DNA from: Sarcocystis neurona
Lineage: Eukaryota; Apicomplexa; Conoidasida; Eucoccidiorida; Sarcocystidae
Reading direction: 5' to 3'
NCBI GenBank assembly: GCA_000727475.1
Contig: KL647300.1
Coordinates: forward strand, 2,128,255-2,192,254
DNA length: 64,000 bases
The notes below the pieces were generated by a model that had not been told where the DNA came from, did not search any database, and saw only the letters and a program-made list of their open reading frames with translations. The position numbers were made by a program, and so were the translations under genes. Positions 34,701-46,245 of this stretch are shown here, in pieces. Within the stretch, counting starts at the first letter, position 1, and every line of letters begins with the position of its first letter.

Positions 34701-35560
34701 ACTACCATCAAGTGCATTTACCTGGGTGTGCCACCACTACAATCAAGCGCGTTCTTCTGGGTGTGCTGCGGTTGGGAAAATGCAACTACTTTTTTCATGA
34801 GGACGAAGTGTGCTTGTGCGGGGGTGAAGTAACACCCCAGGAGTTGCCTGTTATGTGTAGACGTGGGTACAAGGACGACAACGTGCACGTGTACGCGAAC
34901 GTCTCAGCGCTCAGCCCACACAACACTATGGAGTAAGGCTCGTGCACCCGTATGGATACGTGTACAAAGACTTGCGTATTTACCGTCGTACTCTTCATCC
35001 ACTGCAACGAGTGCAGGAAAGGTACACCCGACATACATTTGTACACATATTCGGACGTGCAGATAAATGAGATGAGAAAGCGTAGATACGCTTGTGTACA
35101 CACAATCACATGATGCTGGTCATAGAAACGCACACCGAACAAGTACACGCGTGTATACGTATTGCACTAACTGATACAGGATACATTCGTGTATCTTTGC
35201 ACACCTCCGTCTCTCCCTTTACAGTGTGATAGTTCCAATATCCACTTACGGAGGTGTCACTACAAATGCAGTAATATAAAGCATTTATCACGCGCAAGTG
35301 GATTTCGCCGTCCCGCGTTTTTCCGTTACTTCCGTAGACCTGATTCGACAATTACTAAATACGGTGCGTGTACGTCTGGCGAGTGGACATCTGCAAGACG
35401 AGCTGGAAGTTCGCTCACCTTACACTAGCAGCAGGCACATTTTTTATATCAGAGCAAACATCTCTACACTACAGTAAGCTTGGTGAGAGCACGGTGGGAG
35501 ACAGCTCCCCGCAGCTCAGCAAGATGATGACGTTGGTTAGAAAATCTACCACCAACTCGA
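31700..35560. other. Repeat-poor region without a convincing gene
   Basis: CAG tracts and microsatellites stop abruptly near 31.98 kb. The longest frames are 33054-33713 (plus, 219 residues) and the overlapping 33124-33534 (plus). Neither shows a recognisable domain, signal peptide or convincing splice structure. The region may hold untranslated or intergenic DNA, or an old decayed element. Confidence 0.45.
33054..33713 (+). CDS. Hypothetical open frame, doubtful
   Basis: 220 codons from an ATG at 33054 to a TAG. Composition is balanced and Arg/Ser/His-rich with no hydrophobic segment and no recognisable motif. A second plus-strand frame of similar quality overlaps it, so coding status cannot be decided from sequence alone. 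Confidence 0.15.
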   Translation: MICVSVRARTGPAGGAGFPSFFTVDDVCRPADCGAAWSCRHNGMATIWWKKHRSRTKNPSFLTGQKRLEYSAGNFWLHAAAVYSHHNFSRQTATQRHYRSSSIQDITPPKNEETFLRSRRSCRDSVDQLSWAQTEFRAWYKHMGSDIPKDSAKPSMRARMTEQIRVHETFIRGEAVQCLSRIWMLLRRPGLVYHATHSVEIAHKTVHRVQRAVYAGAIG

Positions 35561-35580
35561 CAAATGTCCTCTGTGTGGTG

Positions 35581-36660
35581 CCACAAGTATATTCTTCACG
35601 TCCGCGAAGCAGACGACTTCTGAAGAGCGCAGACATGTAATATTGCGACTGGATATACTCAATACAACATGAAACGTCACCTTTTTCGCAAACGGGAACC
35701 TTCAACACGGAAAAATGTTTCCTGAACACTACACCATGCATCTACTTAGCTTTTTGGATAATTATCCTGACGCACCGTAGCGAAGCGCTGTCACACGTCA
35801 AACCACTTATCTCTTCATAGTGCCTTACCTACCTTACCGGTGTTCCCACACAGAATGCTGGAGCATACGACTAAACATGTCCTCATGTCACAACACGCAC
35901 CCCACCATATGCCACATTTAACATTCTTCCAGAGGTGTTGTGTGGAATCGCAGTATTAACAACAGCAGCAATGGGAGAACCAGCAGCAGCAGAACCTGCG
36001 GAAGCAGCAGCGCCACCAGCACCTCCAACAGCCGCGCATCAGCAGCAAAAGCAGCGCCAACAGTTTCTTGATACGACGCCAGGTACAATCTTCGTCTTAC
36101 AATGTTCTCTGTACGCTGCCACAAGTATATTCTTCACGTCTGCGAAACAAACGACTTCCGAAGAGGGCAGATTCGCAATATTGCGACTGGATATTTTCTA
36201 TATGACATGAATGATTACCTTATGCGCGGGTGGAGATCTTTAACACTCAGGCAAATGTGAATATTACACGTTGCATCTACTTAGCTTTTAGAACAATTAC
36301 CTTGACGTACCGTAGCGAAGACCTCTCACACGTCAAAGTAAGCATCTTGCTGGCGCCTTATCTATCTAACTGGCGTTGCAACATAGAATGCTTAAGAATG
36401 TAAGACTGAGACAAGTCCTCGTATCACAACATGCACCCAACCAAGTACCGCAGTTCAAATTTTTTCAGTGCTGTAGTAAGAAATAACAACATTAACAACA
36501 ACAGCAACAGGGACACCAGCAGCAGGCGCAAAAGCTGCCGAAGCAGCAGTACCACCAGTACCTCCAACAGCCGCATCAGCAGCACCACCAGTACCTACCT
36601 CGAACAACACCGGCATCAGCAGCACCACGAGTATCTCCAACAGTCGTATCAGCAATAAAA
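35581..36660. repeat. 538-bp tandem duplication, two diverged copies
   Basis: Copy A starts at 35581 and copy B at 36119, both with CCACAAGTATATTCTTCACG. Further matches hold the same offset: ATTGCGACTGGATAT, CATCTACTTAGCTTTT, CACACGTCAAA, and ATTAACAACARCAGC (35953 and 36491). Each copy ends in a short CAG/ACC-rich tract, then TTTGATACGACRYCAGGTA. The copies differ at many positions, so the duplication is not recent. No long frame is shared. Confidence 0.9.
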
Positions 36661-36699
36661 GCAGAGGTTTCAGTTCTTTGATACGACATCAGGTATATC

Positions 36700-37800
36700 T
36701 TTTCTGTCCCAACAGCTGAAGCCTTAACACCTAAGACGGTTACCTCTATGTGAAGAAACCTCCAGCACGAAAACGCTGCCGTAACACCGAACACGCTCTC
36801 GGTGTGACGACGTGCGACTGCACGATGCACACATTCGTGTAAATAGACAAAAGGGAGACAGATCTATTTTGTATATACCCGGAAATAAAGATGTACAGAT
36901 GGAAGATGCTCATATATGCGCATGCAACAAAGTTCTGTTCTCAGCCAAGAGGGAGGAGAAAGAATAGAGGTTATGAACTGGTCTTGGACGGACTCAGTTC
37001 TGCAGGAATATGCGTCTGAGTGGGCAGCAAGTAATCTTACACAGATCTGCACCATCTATCACAAGAACCGAATCCTCCTTTAACTATTCCTCCTTCCTGC
37101 TCCGTTTCCTGCTCCCTGCCGCAAGAAGAGTCCTCTTAGAACTGCAACGGTGCCGCTGAGTGCCCTTTCAGCATACCTCAACTACTGCAAAAGACACAAC
37201 TACTGCAAAAAACACAGCTGAATAATGCTTCACGATGCAAAATGACCTTTCAGTACGTGTTGCTCCTCTACCCCACTACATGTTTTCTTATGGATCCCAA
37301 AGACGCGAGCTGCACGAAGCCTGCTGTTGCCTGTATACGTGTTCTGTATGTTTTTGGTGGCGGCAACGAAATGCAGATATATCAGTGTCTCAGGCGGACA
37401 AAACAGATGCACACGCGTATTTTCGTACACCGCTTAATTCCACAGTGTGTGTGCAGATGTAGTCCGAAGGTTTCATAGCGTACAGACAGCATGCCGATGC
37501 GGTTGACACTCAGTGTCCTTACCCATACACATATTCACACCTATATGAATACACGCATGTATATATATATATATATATATTTACAGATGCACAAAATCTT
37601 ACATTCATTCATAGGTGCATATATATATATATATATATGCTAACGTGACTGGATACGTAACACGCGCATAATGACGTATACGTGCATTCGTGCGCAGGTG
37701 TCTACACACTAGCACGCGAACCTGTGACCATGGATATATACGGTAACACCTAACAAGATTTATGTCTTTACCCATAGATAGCCGGCGCACACGAGCTTTG
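36700..37800. other. Region without a supported gene
   Basis: Non-repetitive AT/GC-balanced DNA passing into TA microsatellites at 37559-37640. No frame above 80 codons that I would defend. Confidence 0.45.
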
Positions 37801-37819
37801 AATACATAGGTGCATACCT

Positions 37820-38308
37820 ATGGATACCAGACTACCGAAATCTGAAGCCTCCAGACGTGTATGTGCGTATAACGGTGAAGATGCAGATGCTGCCAAAGCG
37901 CGGGAAAGCAGAGTGGACGCCCAAAAGACAGAAGTCTGCACACACTTGAAGAGTAACATTGTATATCCTCGAACCGAAGACACCCTCACTTGTCGCCCGA
38001 CACCAGGTTACACCGATATACGGGTCAGAACACTGCCGACCGGGCAGCCACATCCTTGCTGTACACACCGCGCCGAAGCGTTATTGTCGCAGCAGCACCA
38101 GCACGCGCAGCAAAACCAGTCAACACCAACAGCGGCGGCAGCCCGAACGGCGGCAGCAGCACGAACGGCAGCTGCAACATCATCCACGGCAGCAGCAGCA
38201 ACAGGAGCGGGAAACAGACCATCAGCAGCAGCAGGCAGTCAAACCAGCAGGACCAGCGAGCAGAGAAGACTGCAGGCGACGGGCTTGGTAGCTATCGTGG
38301 ATCACTAG
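37820..38308 (+). CDS. Hypothetical protein, Ala/Gln-rich C-terminal half
   Basis: ATG at 37820, stop after 162 codons. The first 85 residues are mixed and charged (MDTRLPKSEASRRVC, DAAKARESRVDAQKTEVC); the rest is CAG-derived Ala, Thr and Gln. No domain recognised. It could be a small gene, an exon, or chance. Confidence 0.22.
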   Translation: MDTRLPKSEASRRVCAYNGEDADAAKARESRVDAQKTEVCTHLKSNIVYPRTEDTLTCRPTPGYTDIRVRTLPTGQPHPCCTHRAEALLSQQHQHAQQNQSTPTAAAARTAAAARTAAATSSTAAAATGAGNRPSAAAGSQTSRTSEQRRLQATGLVAIVDH

Positions 38309-38667
38309 CATTCAGCGGCAGCACTAGCCGCGCAGCGCGGTCGTAGCTTTAACAGCAGCAGCAGTAGTTGCGGCAGCGGTACATGAAAAGTAGCCACTGT
38401 ATCGGCAGCAGCAACAGCGGCAACGGCAGCCGGCCTAACCAGCGGCGTTCGCAGCAGCCGTAGCAGCATGCTGTTCCTACGCTGCATGTCACGTAACCTT
38501 TGTTCCTCGGCCATTCTTTCCTTTTTGCTTCTGTTTTCCTTCTTCCTTTCCTGGCCACCTCTTCGTTGCTGGTAGCGGTTGTCTGCAGGCGCCGCCGTAG
38601 CTCCAGCACTTACCTCTCCGTAGAAAGCAAATACGCATGCACTTGCTTCAATTTGGGAGAAAAACAC
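38305..38667 (-). CDS. Candidate exon(s) with a basic coiled coil
   Basis: The minus strand reads SQIEASACVFAFYGE, then a strong donor-like GAGAG/GTAAGT, then a continuing frame with NRYQQRRGGQERKKENRS and KKERMAEEQRLRDMQRRNSM, followed by Ala/Leu-rich sequence. The charged part looks coding and could start at the internal ATG (MAEEQRLRD). The family is unknown and exon limits are not settled. Confidence 0.3.
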   Translation of the reverse strand: MFFSQIEASACVFAFYGEVSAGATAAPADNRYQQRRGGQERKKENRSKKERMAEEQRLRDMQRRNSMLLRLLRTPLVRPAAVAAVAAADTVATFHVPLPQLLLLLLKLRPRCAASAAAEC

Positions 38668-38699
38668 GGTCGGTGCCTATACACATCTGCGTGGTCGTG

Positions 38700-40110
38700 G
38701 GCTTCATGCCTCGTTCTCCGAAATTAAAAGAAATTGTCCTGCCCTGGCCGCGTATTTTTTACGTTCGCGGGTGCAGATGGATAAGAGTACGTAGACGTAC
38801 ACACCGCCGCCGAGACACAGTGCAACTGTACCAAACAAATTTCCGTACTTATATTTTTGTTGCATACACAAACACATACATGCGCACATCATACCATATA
38901 TATGCATGTCTCTCTCTCTCCCTATATATATACGTATACAACCAGAGGCGTGCAGAAACATACTGAAGGTCTGCTGCTACGTATACGGAATTCTCTCAAC
39001 GCAGGCGTGCATATATACATGTACATCAGTACACATCTGTACATACGTAGAAGCGAGTAGACCGAGGAGTGTGTGTGTACCGCGTGTGTCTGCACGTGTC
39101 TACACTTCCCCTACCTTCTTCTGTCCACAAATGTACGTATATGTATATATATATATATCCTTATATACGTATGTACGTATATCGTTACGTCCTGCTGCCG
39201 CACATATCTACGCAGTGCAGACCCGTAGCCTTCCCACAGCACACATTATTCATACATACACGGACATATATATACAAATAGATACATTTATGTGTACACA
39301 AATGCACACGGATACATATACCTGCATACACGGGTAGATATGCCTAAACACACGGATATATATATATATATATATGTATATATATGTAGATACTCGAATA
39401 CGTATAGGTGTATATATATATATGTACGTACGGATACACACATGCACATACCGAGTGAGATACACACCTACACGCAGATGCGTATACATATATACAAGTG
39501 TACATGTGTGTAAACCGTTTCTTTGAACAGACTACATACATGTGTACGCAGGTGCCCTCGTTCACATGTCTCTGAGTTTATAAATACGTGCGTAGAGGTC
39601 CACACCTGTTTCTGTCAGCACAAACATATATATATATATATATTTGTGTCTAAGCAGTTGTGGTCTCCCGTTTTTCTTCTCCCTGCGTCCTTGCTAAGTG
39701 TTTCTAAACTCCAACGCGGACGGGATCCGAAGTACTATACCACGTATGCAGCTCAAGCACGCCTACGTGAAGCCCTTCACTATGTAGACCTTGCTCTTTT
39801 ACCCTGGGCACCGCCGGTTCGTATGTATGTGTATATATATATATATATGTGGGTGTGTATGCATCTCCGCTCATGCACATGTATGTAAGTATCAAGATAC
39901 GTCCGTCGTATACACGTGTGTACCTATATTGAGTAGATATGTATATATACATATGTATATGTAGGCGTGGATAAATATGTAGTCGCATGCGTCCTCGCTC
40001 GAGGATAGTAAGCCTCAGTGAGATAATGATACACGTGAATGTAAGTGTCAAGACGGAGGTGGATATACTAAGGAGCTGCGTAGGCGTACATATACATATA
40101 CGTATATATG
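38700..40110. repeat. Microsatellite-rich non-coding stretch
   Basis: TA and TACA tracts (39138-39160, 39359-39385, 39628-39642, 39833-39848) with scattered unique DNA. Frames here are Tyr/Ile/His-rich repeat products. Confidence 0.7.
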
Positions 40111-40433
40111 TTTATTTTGCACGGTGAGGTGTATATAAGTGTGTAGACAGATGCGTACTTGCAGGAGGCTGCTGTTCCTGCGTGGGGATGTCGCCGGTGC
40201 CGCGTGATGCAGTGCTGTCTGTGTAGGTGGGGGAGCAGCGGCAGCAGCCCATGCAAGAACGCGAGCCCCCCGCGGGGGCAACAGCAGCAGCAGCTCTGAC
40301 GCGCAGCCGCACACCCGCCGCAGCAGGACTGCAGGTACGACATGCGCAAGAGCAGCAGCAGGCCGCTGTGCGTCTGGCAGTGCAGCGAGGAGGCAGAGCA
40401 GCAGTCTGAGTCTCTTGTTGTTTCCTTTGAGCG

Positions 40434-43400
40434 GTGCGCAGCAGCAGCCGCGGCACGAGCAGTTGCCTGCTGCAGCAGCAGCTGCCGCGTGTGCAGCGCT
40501 GCAGGCGGGGGACGGGCAGTCGCACACACTTGCCCCTCCTGCTGACGCGGCTCCAGCGTGGGAGGACGAGTGGAGAAATCAGCTGCACGTCTGTACCATC
40601 TGCAGCAGCGCCAGGCACTGCACAGGCAGTAGCAGCTGCTGCTGCGGCAGCGTCCCAAGCAGCAGTTGCAAGGAAGCGCGCTCCAGCAGCAGGTGCAGCA
40701 GTCACAACAGCAGCAGCAGGAACATTTGCGTGCAGCGGTCCTGCCCAGGCCACGCACTCAGGGCTGCTGCAGCAAGAGCGCTGCAGCAGGAGCGACGACG
40801 TCAACGTCATGCGAAGCCACAGCAGAAGCAGCAGCAGCGGTGACCGCAGGAGGAGGAGCGAAGCAGAAGCACCAGCAGCAGCAAGTCCCGCGCTGAGTGC
40901 AGCTCCAAGAGATGCAGCCGGTGCCGCGCCAGCGTCTGGGGCAGCTGCCGTGGCACTCGCAGAGGCAGGGGAAAGTTCACGTCCAGCGTCTGTGGTCGAG
41001 AGCAGTCCTATCTCCCCAGCAACCACAGCAGCAGCACCCTGTCCACACATGTCAGGCGCCGGCGCTGCGGCCGCTGCTACAGAAGGGAAGCTGTACCTAC
41101 GGGTGGACAAGACGAAGATGCAGCAGCAGCAGCAACGTCACCTCTCGGTGGCTGCGGTTGCATACAAGCTCCCACTGTCATCGCAGCGGCGCTCTCTGTC
41201 CATCTTTCTTCTGCATCCCCACCAGCAACTGCAGCAGGAGCAGCAGCACGACAAGCAGGAAGCGCAGTAGCGGGGAGAGCAGCAGCGGCATTCGACTGGT
41301 GCTCCCGCTCGTGGGGCTGGTGCAGTATAATTCCGCGTCCCGCTTCAGCAGTCGCAACCCCGGCAGCAGCAGCGACCCCTTGCACGCCTGCGGAAACGAC
41401 AGCGGCAGCATCAGGGACAGCAGCAGCAACACCACTCGTGGATGGGTGGGCGATGGCAGCAGCATCTGCAACATCGATACCATTAGGTGCACCACGAGAA
41501 GCATTAGCGGTGGCAGCAGCTGCGGCCGCAGGCCCATGAGCAGCAGCAGCAACAGCGAACGAGGCTGCCGAGGAGTGAGTCGCGCGTGGAGTCGGCAGCG
41601 CTTCGCAGCAGCGGCGAAGAATAGACTTGCGGGTGACTCTACGCATGAAACAGCAGAGCTGCAGCAGCACGGCCGACTCCCTTTACTCGTCCGCCGTGCT
41701 CTTGAAGAGGTATCATTCTTTCTGCTTGTCGCTTTCTGCTGCCGTCCGACTCTTGAAGAGGTTGCCAGTTCTTGCTGCTCTGGTGTTGGTTCTTCACTTT
41801 GCTGCCATGCTGCGGGTGCTGCTGCTTGTGTTGCCGCTGCTCCTGATACTCCTGTCGCCCTCACGGCTGCTGCGACGTCGGCTGCTGCTGCTGCTGGTGG
41901 CGAGGCGCGTGCTACAGCCGCAGCGCTGCTGCTGCTGCTCCCACGTCGGTTGCGATTACTTCGGTACTGCGCGCGCTACTGCTGCTGCTGGTACTAATTC
42001 CATATATACGATTAAGTAGCTGCTAATGCTAGTTCGTGCGGTGTTACTGCTCTGCTGCAACGTGGCTCTTGCTCTTGCTGCTGCTGTTGCTGCTTGAGGC
42101 GCTGCTACCTCTCTTGCGCTGCTGCTGCTGCTGTTTTCCCTTCGGTCGACATTGCAGCTGCTTCTACTTGTGTGCTGCTGCTGAAACTGCTGCTTCTGTC
42201 CTTGCCCGATGTGCTGCACCTGTTTTCGCTGCTACAGGCAGGACAGGCAGGCGGGCAGGTTTCTCTGAGCTTCTGGAGAAACCACGCGGAGCAGGCGCTG
42301 CAGCAGCTATCGTCCTTGCTGCCGGTGCATGTGGCGCTGCTGCTGCATGCGTATGCATGCGCGGGAGTAAGACACCCCCCTCTTGCTGCTGCTGCTGCAG
42401 CTCAGTTTCTGCAGGTGCTCTCCCGCCAGCGGGCGCTGCAGCATCCGTCGCTTCTGATGCGTTGCTGCTCGGCGGATGCTGCTGCAGGAGGCGGAGGCGG
42501 AGAAAGACCCGCAGGCCGGGCGGCACTTGCCTTGCTACAGGCACAGCAAGGATACAACAACAGCAGAGCGAGGGCGAGACACGAGGAACTGCTGCTGCAA
42601 GCCAGAGAGCAGCAGCAGCGGCAGCGACTTCAGTTTGGTGCCGTCGCTACGCTTCTGCTTGCGCTGGAGCGGCTGCAGCTGCTGCACCATCCCCTAGTAG
42701 CTTCTCCTGCGTCGGGACTGCTGCTCCTGCTGCTATCGAAGGTGCAAGGCCACTGCAGCTCCTTTACTTTTCAACATCTAAAACAGCTGCTGCTGCTGCT
42801 GGCGAGGCTCTCCCTCGCAGCCCTGCCAACAGTCACCGCTCCGAAGGTCCACAAGGAGCATAAGCAGCAACAGCAACCTCTCGGCGACCACCTCCGCCAA
42901 CTGCAGCAGCAGCGACAGCAGCACGTGAGACAGCAGCAGCATGAGGAGGTAGGGCTGCGGCAACAGCAGCAGCAACAGAAGGAAATGATGAGACAGCAGC
43001 AGGACCAGCGGGAGACCGGGGTGGCAGTGAGCTGTCGATGGCTATGTGGAGTAGTGCCGCAGGGACTGGTACTTGAGGTGATGCAGGCACTGGCAGATAA
43101 GCTGCAGCAGCATCAGCAACACCCTCGGCCTGCTGGCCAGCAGCAGCAGCAGGATGGAGAGGGAGGCGGTCCCGCGTATGACGGGAGAGATATGTTGCTG
43201 GTGGCGTGGTGCGTTGCTCGAATGGACCGCCTCTTCTTCACTGCTGCGCCCCAGCGAAACATTTCAGCAGCAACAGCAGCGGCAGCCGCAGGAGAAGAGG
43301 AAGGGAAAAGAGAGGCACTCACAAAAGGTGAAAAAGCCGCACCGTCTGGAGACGACGAGGAAGAACAGGAAGCACCAGCAGATGCAGAACAAGCATATCA

Positions 43401-45423
43401 AGACGACGAAATCGAAGCAGAAGAAGAAGACGAAGTGGGATTAATTAGTGAGGAGGAGCTGCTGCTGCGATACGCACGTGCACGTTTCCATGTTCTCGCC
43501 AGCGCGACGACGGGCATTCGAACGATGATCATCTGCAGGCTGCGCTGCCCGCCGTTAGAAGCAGCCTTGGTAGGTACACTCGTTTTTCTTCTTCACCGCT
43601 TGACAGATACATCCCCCACGCAAGCCGTTTTATTCGGAAGCTACATCATAGAGCTTCTGTCTCTGTATGTAGTTCCGTCAGTTATCGATGGAGCTTTATT
43701 TTGGTGTGCCCATATTTTTCGGTGCCATATGTATGTACGTACATACGGAGAGAAACACATAGGGACATAGATGCATAGGTGCATACATAGGTACATAGAT
43801 ACATACGTAAATACATATCTACATAGATAGATGGATACATAGATAGATACATACATATATGTACGTACATACGTACATTCGTATGTACCGATATACGTAC
43901 ATACGTATGTACATAGATACACAGACACATACATACATACATAAATACATACAAACATACATACGACTACACATACAATCAGACATACAACCACACATAC
44001 ATACATACACACGTATATATTCATAGCTACATACATGGATATACTCTTGAACATATATATATATATATATATGCGTATACTTACTTGATTAGGTGGCAAC
44101 ATATTTGTACACATACCTGTATATGTAAATACGTATAAATGTATTTATCACAGACGTTAAAATACGTATATATAGAGGGGCGCGTAGCAACCTTGTGCCG
44201 CTCGTTTCGAAGACGCAGGTCTGGCCAAACATATGGGTAGGACCCCTGCTCTCTGGCCAGATCCACTAGAGCGGAACCTCTGTATCTATATCTATATCTA
44301 TCTATCTATCTACATATATGTGTGTATACATACGCACAGGTAGAGAGAGACGCGCACGGAAATGGTTATACGTTTGGTGTGTAAGAAAAGGTAAAACTGG
44401 AGCTGTGTGCGTGCGTACACGTCTGCTAACTCACGCGCGTATGAATGAGAACAGTTTTCTGTTGCACCAGACAGAGACCCGCGGCGTTTCCTGCATATGT
44501 TGCACAAGGCTCAACAGCTGTTTTAAATACATTGCAGCTAATATCCACCTGAAGCAGTTCTGCTGAGCACAGGTAACTCGAACATACAGCTGCACACAGA
44601 TATGTAGATAAGCACCGCGTGGGCATGCACGCATGGTATGGATGCACACGTGTGTACGTGGAAGGTGGAGAACCCGAGCGCACCGGACAAATATGTATGA
44701 ATGCACATGGAGGTATACACCAGTTCGTGTATATATGTATGGTGTGCCTACGGGTCGGGAGCGGCTATTCGCATTGCCTTGTATATACATTTCTACGTCT
44801 ACCCAAGTATGTGCACCTATGTACGGAGGAAGAGAAAGAGAAATATGCGTATATACGTATATGTGTGTAGTAGGTCTTCTCTGTGTGTCTTTCAGGCTCT
44901 GCATGCATACTGTTTATTTTCTGATACATACATGAGGACGAAACTGGAACTTTATCTTTCTTTTTTACTGGCTGAAGCAACGCTTGAAGACCTGCTTGCC
45001 GTAGCGGAAGGCTTGCGACTTCTGCGAGTCGCGCAGCCACGCGTGTGGAACGTCTGGCTGCTGCACGCAAGACGCTTCGCCGTTGCTGGCGCAGCACCAG
45101 TCCTTTCACAAGCTCCAGCGGCAACACCCACAGCAGCGGATGTGGGCTGCGTGCCAGCCGGATCGCTGGCAGCAACAGCACGGGTAGTGGTGCCAAGAAC
45201 TGCAGCAGCGGGTGCAACAGGTGACGAAGGGGTAGCCAGCAAGGCGGCCGCGCTTGTGCCTTATGCGTCGGAGCCGCCACCAGCAAGACCAGCAGCAGCC
45301 CGGATGCCGGCGAACGAGGAGTTTCAGCAGGCAGCAGCGGGAGAGCTACGCAGATGGTTTAGGCTGTTGGGGCACGACACATCTGCAGTTGAAGGGCGAC
45401 AGTGGACGCAGAGGGAAAGCTAG
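40434..45423 (+). CDS. Helical-repeat protein, RAP/FASTK-like organellar RNA-protein type
   Basis: Exons with matching phase: one ending at 41709, then 42238-43569 and 44896-45423 (TAG stop). The product has repeated helix pairs: LPVHVALLLHAYACAGVRHP, VATLLLALERLQLLHHPLV, FQHLKQLLLLLARLSLAALP, MLLVAWCVARMDRLFF, ALHAYCLFSDTY and LEDLLAVAEGLRLLRVAQPR. Such 'LL.A.A.L...HP.L' units are typical of the heptatricopeptide-like proteins that apicomplexans send to the mitochondrion or apicoplast, usually with a C-terminal RAP domain. No RAP domain is visible before the stop. Gln-rich tracts and an acidic stretch (about 43360-43440) are inserted between helices. The 5' end is unresolved: between 40434 and 41709 two frames are open, one Ala/Ser-rich to 41270 and one leading into the 41709 donor. 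Confidence 0.5.
41271..41709 (+). CDS. Helical-repeat gene, exon upstream of the 41709 donor (5' limit uncertain)
   Basis: The frame ends HETAELQQHGRLPLLVRRAL then EE at GAAGAG/GTATCA, in phase with the exon at 42238. Upstream it is Ser/Arg-rich (CAG read as AGC) and stays open to 40897, so the 5' boundary may lie further left. Confidence 0.4.
42238..43569 (+). CDS. Helical-repeat gene, large central exon
   Basis: Acceptor TTTTCGCTGCTACAG/GCAGGA, donor GCAGCCTTG/GTAGGT, 444 codons in phase 0. It carries most of the helical repeats plus Gln-rich inserts and the acidic tract ending EAEEEDEVGLISEEELLLR. The upstream intron (41710-42237) is CTG-rich on the coding strand, the downstream intron (43570-44895) is microsatellite DNA. 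Confidence 0.65.
43735..44075. repeat. (TACA)n/(TAGA)n microsatellite within an intron
   Basis: Long run of ACATAGATACATACG-type tetranucleotides ending in (TA)n at 44053-44072. Confidence 0.9.
44896..45423 (+). CDS. Helical-repeat gene, 3' exon with stop codon
   Basis: Acceptor GTGTGTCTTTCAG/GCTCTG, joined in phase 0 to the previous exon. It encodes ALHAYCLFSDTYMRTKLEL, further helices with WNVWLLHARRFAV, then an Ala/Pro-rich linker and RRWFRLLGHDTSAVEG before TAG. Confidence 0.6.
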   Translation, partial: ALHAYCLFSDTYMRTKLELYLSFLLAEATLEDLLAVAEGLRLLRVAQPRVWNVWLLHARRFAVAGAAPVLSQAPAATPTAADVGCVPAGSLAATARVVVPRTAAAGATGDEGVASKAAALVPYASEPPPARPAAARMPANEEFQQAAAGELRRWFRLLGHDTSAVEGRQWTQRES

Positions 45424-46094
45424 ACATCAATCATAATAAGTTCGTCTGTTCTATTTCATGTCGACTCCACTGGGCTCTATGCTTGTGCCTCGAGCTGCGC
45501 ATGTCTGTGCGCGCACTTGTGTGTATATCTACAGTTACACTGGCTACTTTGAGACAGTTCTTGTGTGCCGGTGCGCCGTCAGTTATAAATAAAGCGCATG
45601 CGTCTCTGTGGGTAGGACGGTGTACGCGCCCCTGTGCGATTAGGGAGTTGTCCTGCGCCTTTCCAACAACTGTTCTCGGTACAGGTTTGCATGTATGTGC
45701 CGGTGCGTAGAGGTAGTGGTGTTACTGTATTGCAGGTAAGTGTAGGTTGAACTTGTTTGGGAAAAGGTTTGAGTGTACGTGTGTACGTGTGTATGTTTAT
45801 GTTTGCATCCGCGCGTGCTCACAGTGGACTGCCTGCCGTCTACAGACTCACAGCAATGTGTAGGTACTGCTACAAGCAAGCCCGCGCTGTCGCTGTACTC
45901 ATGTGTGTATGCGTCTGCGTGCTGATGCACTGTTTTGGTGGACCCACTTGTCTCATTGTTTGCTTGTGCTTGAGAGGGCAAACAGTATTTGGTCGAAAGG
46001 ATGGTAACAAGAAAAAGACGAGGCAGTCGCCTCAAACGTTACGCAGCCGGAGAAAAAGTTAAACAGTAGGGCCACCAGATCGACAAGTTGCTAC

Positions 46095-46245
46095 AGATAT
46101 ATATCGATGTACGTACGAACGTGTAGTTACAGATACACAAGCAAATGTAAACGTTGCCCAGATACACATGTGTGCAGTGTGTAGGTATACGTACAAATGT
46201 GTAGTTACCGACACAACTGCAAATAAAAGCGGATAGACACGCAAA
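46095..46245. repeat. Two-copy repeat of about 84 bp
   Basis: CGTACGAACGTGTAGTTAC at about 46110 and CGTACAAATGTGTAGTTAC at about 46190 are followed by related AGATACACAAGCAAATGTAAA / CGACACAACTGCAAATAAAA sequence. Confidence 0.6.

Noticed and set aside
40112..41110. 332-codon minus-strand frame, Ala/Cys-rich
   Set aside because: Antisense to a plus-strand CAG-rich stretch leading into the helical-repeat gene; no domain.
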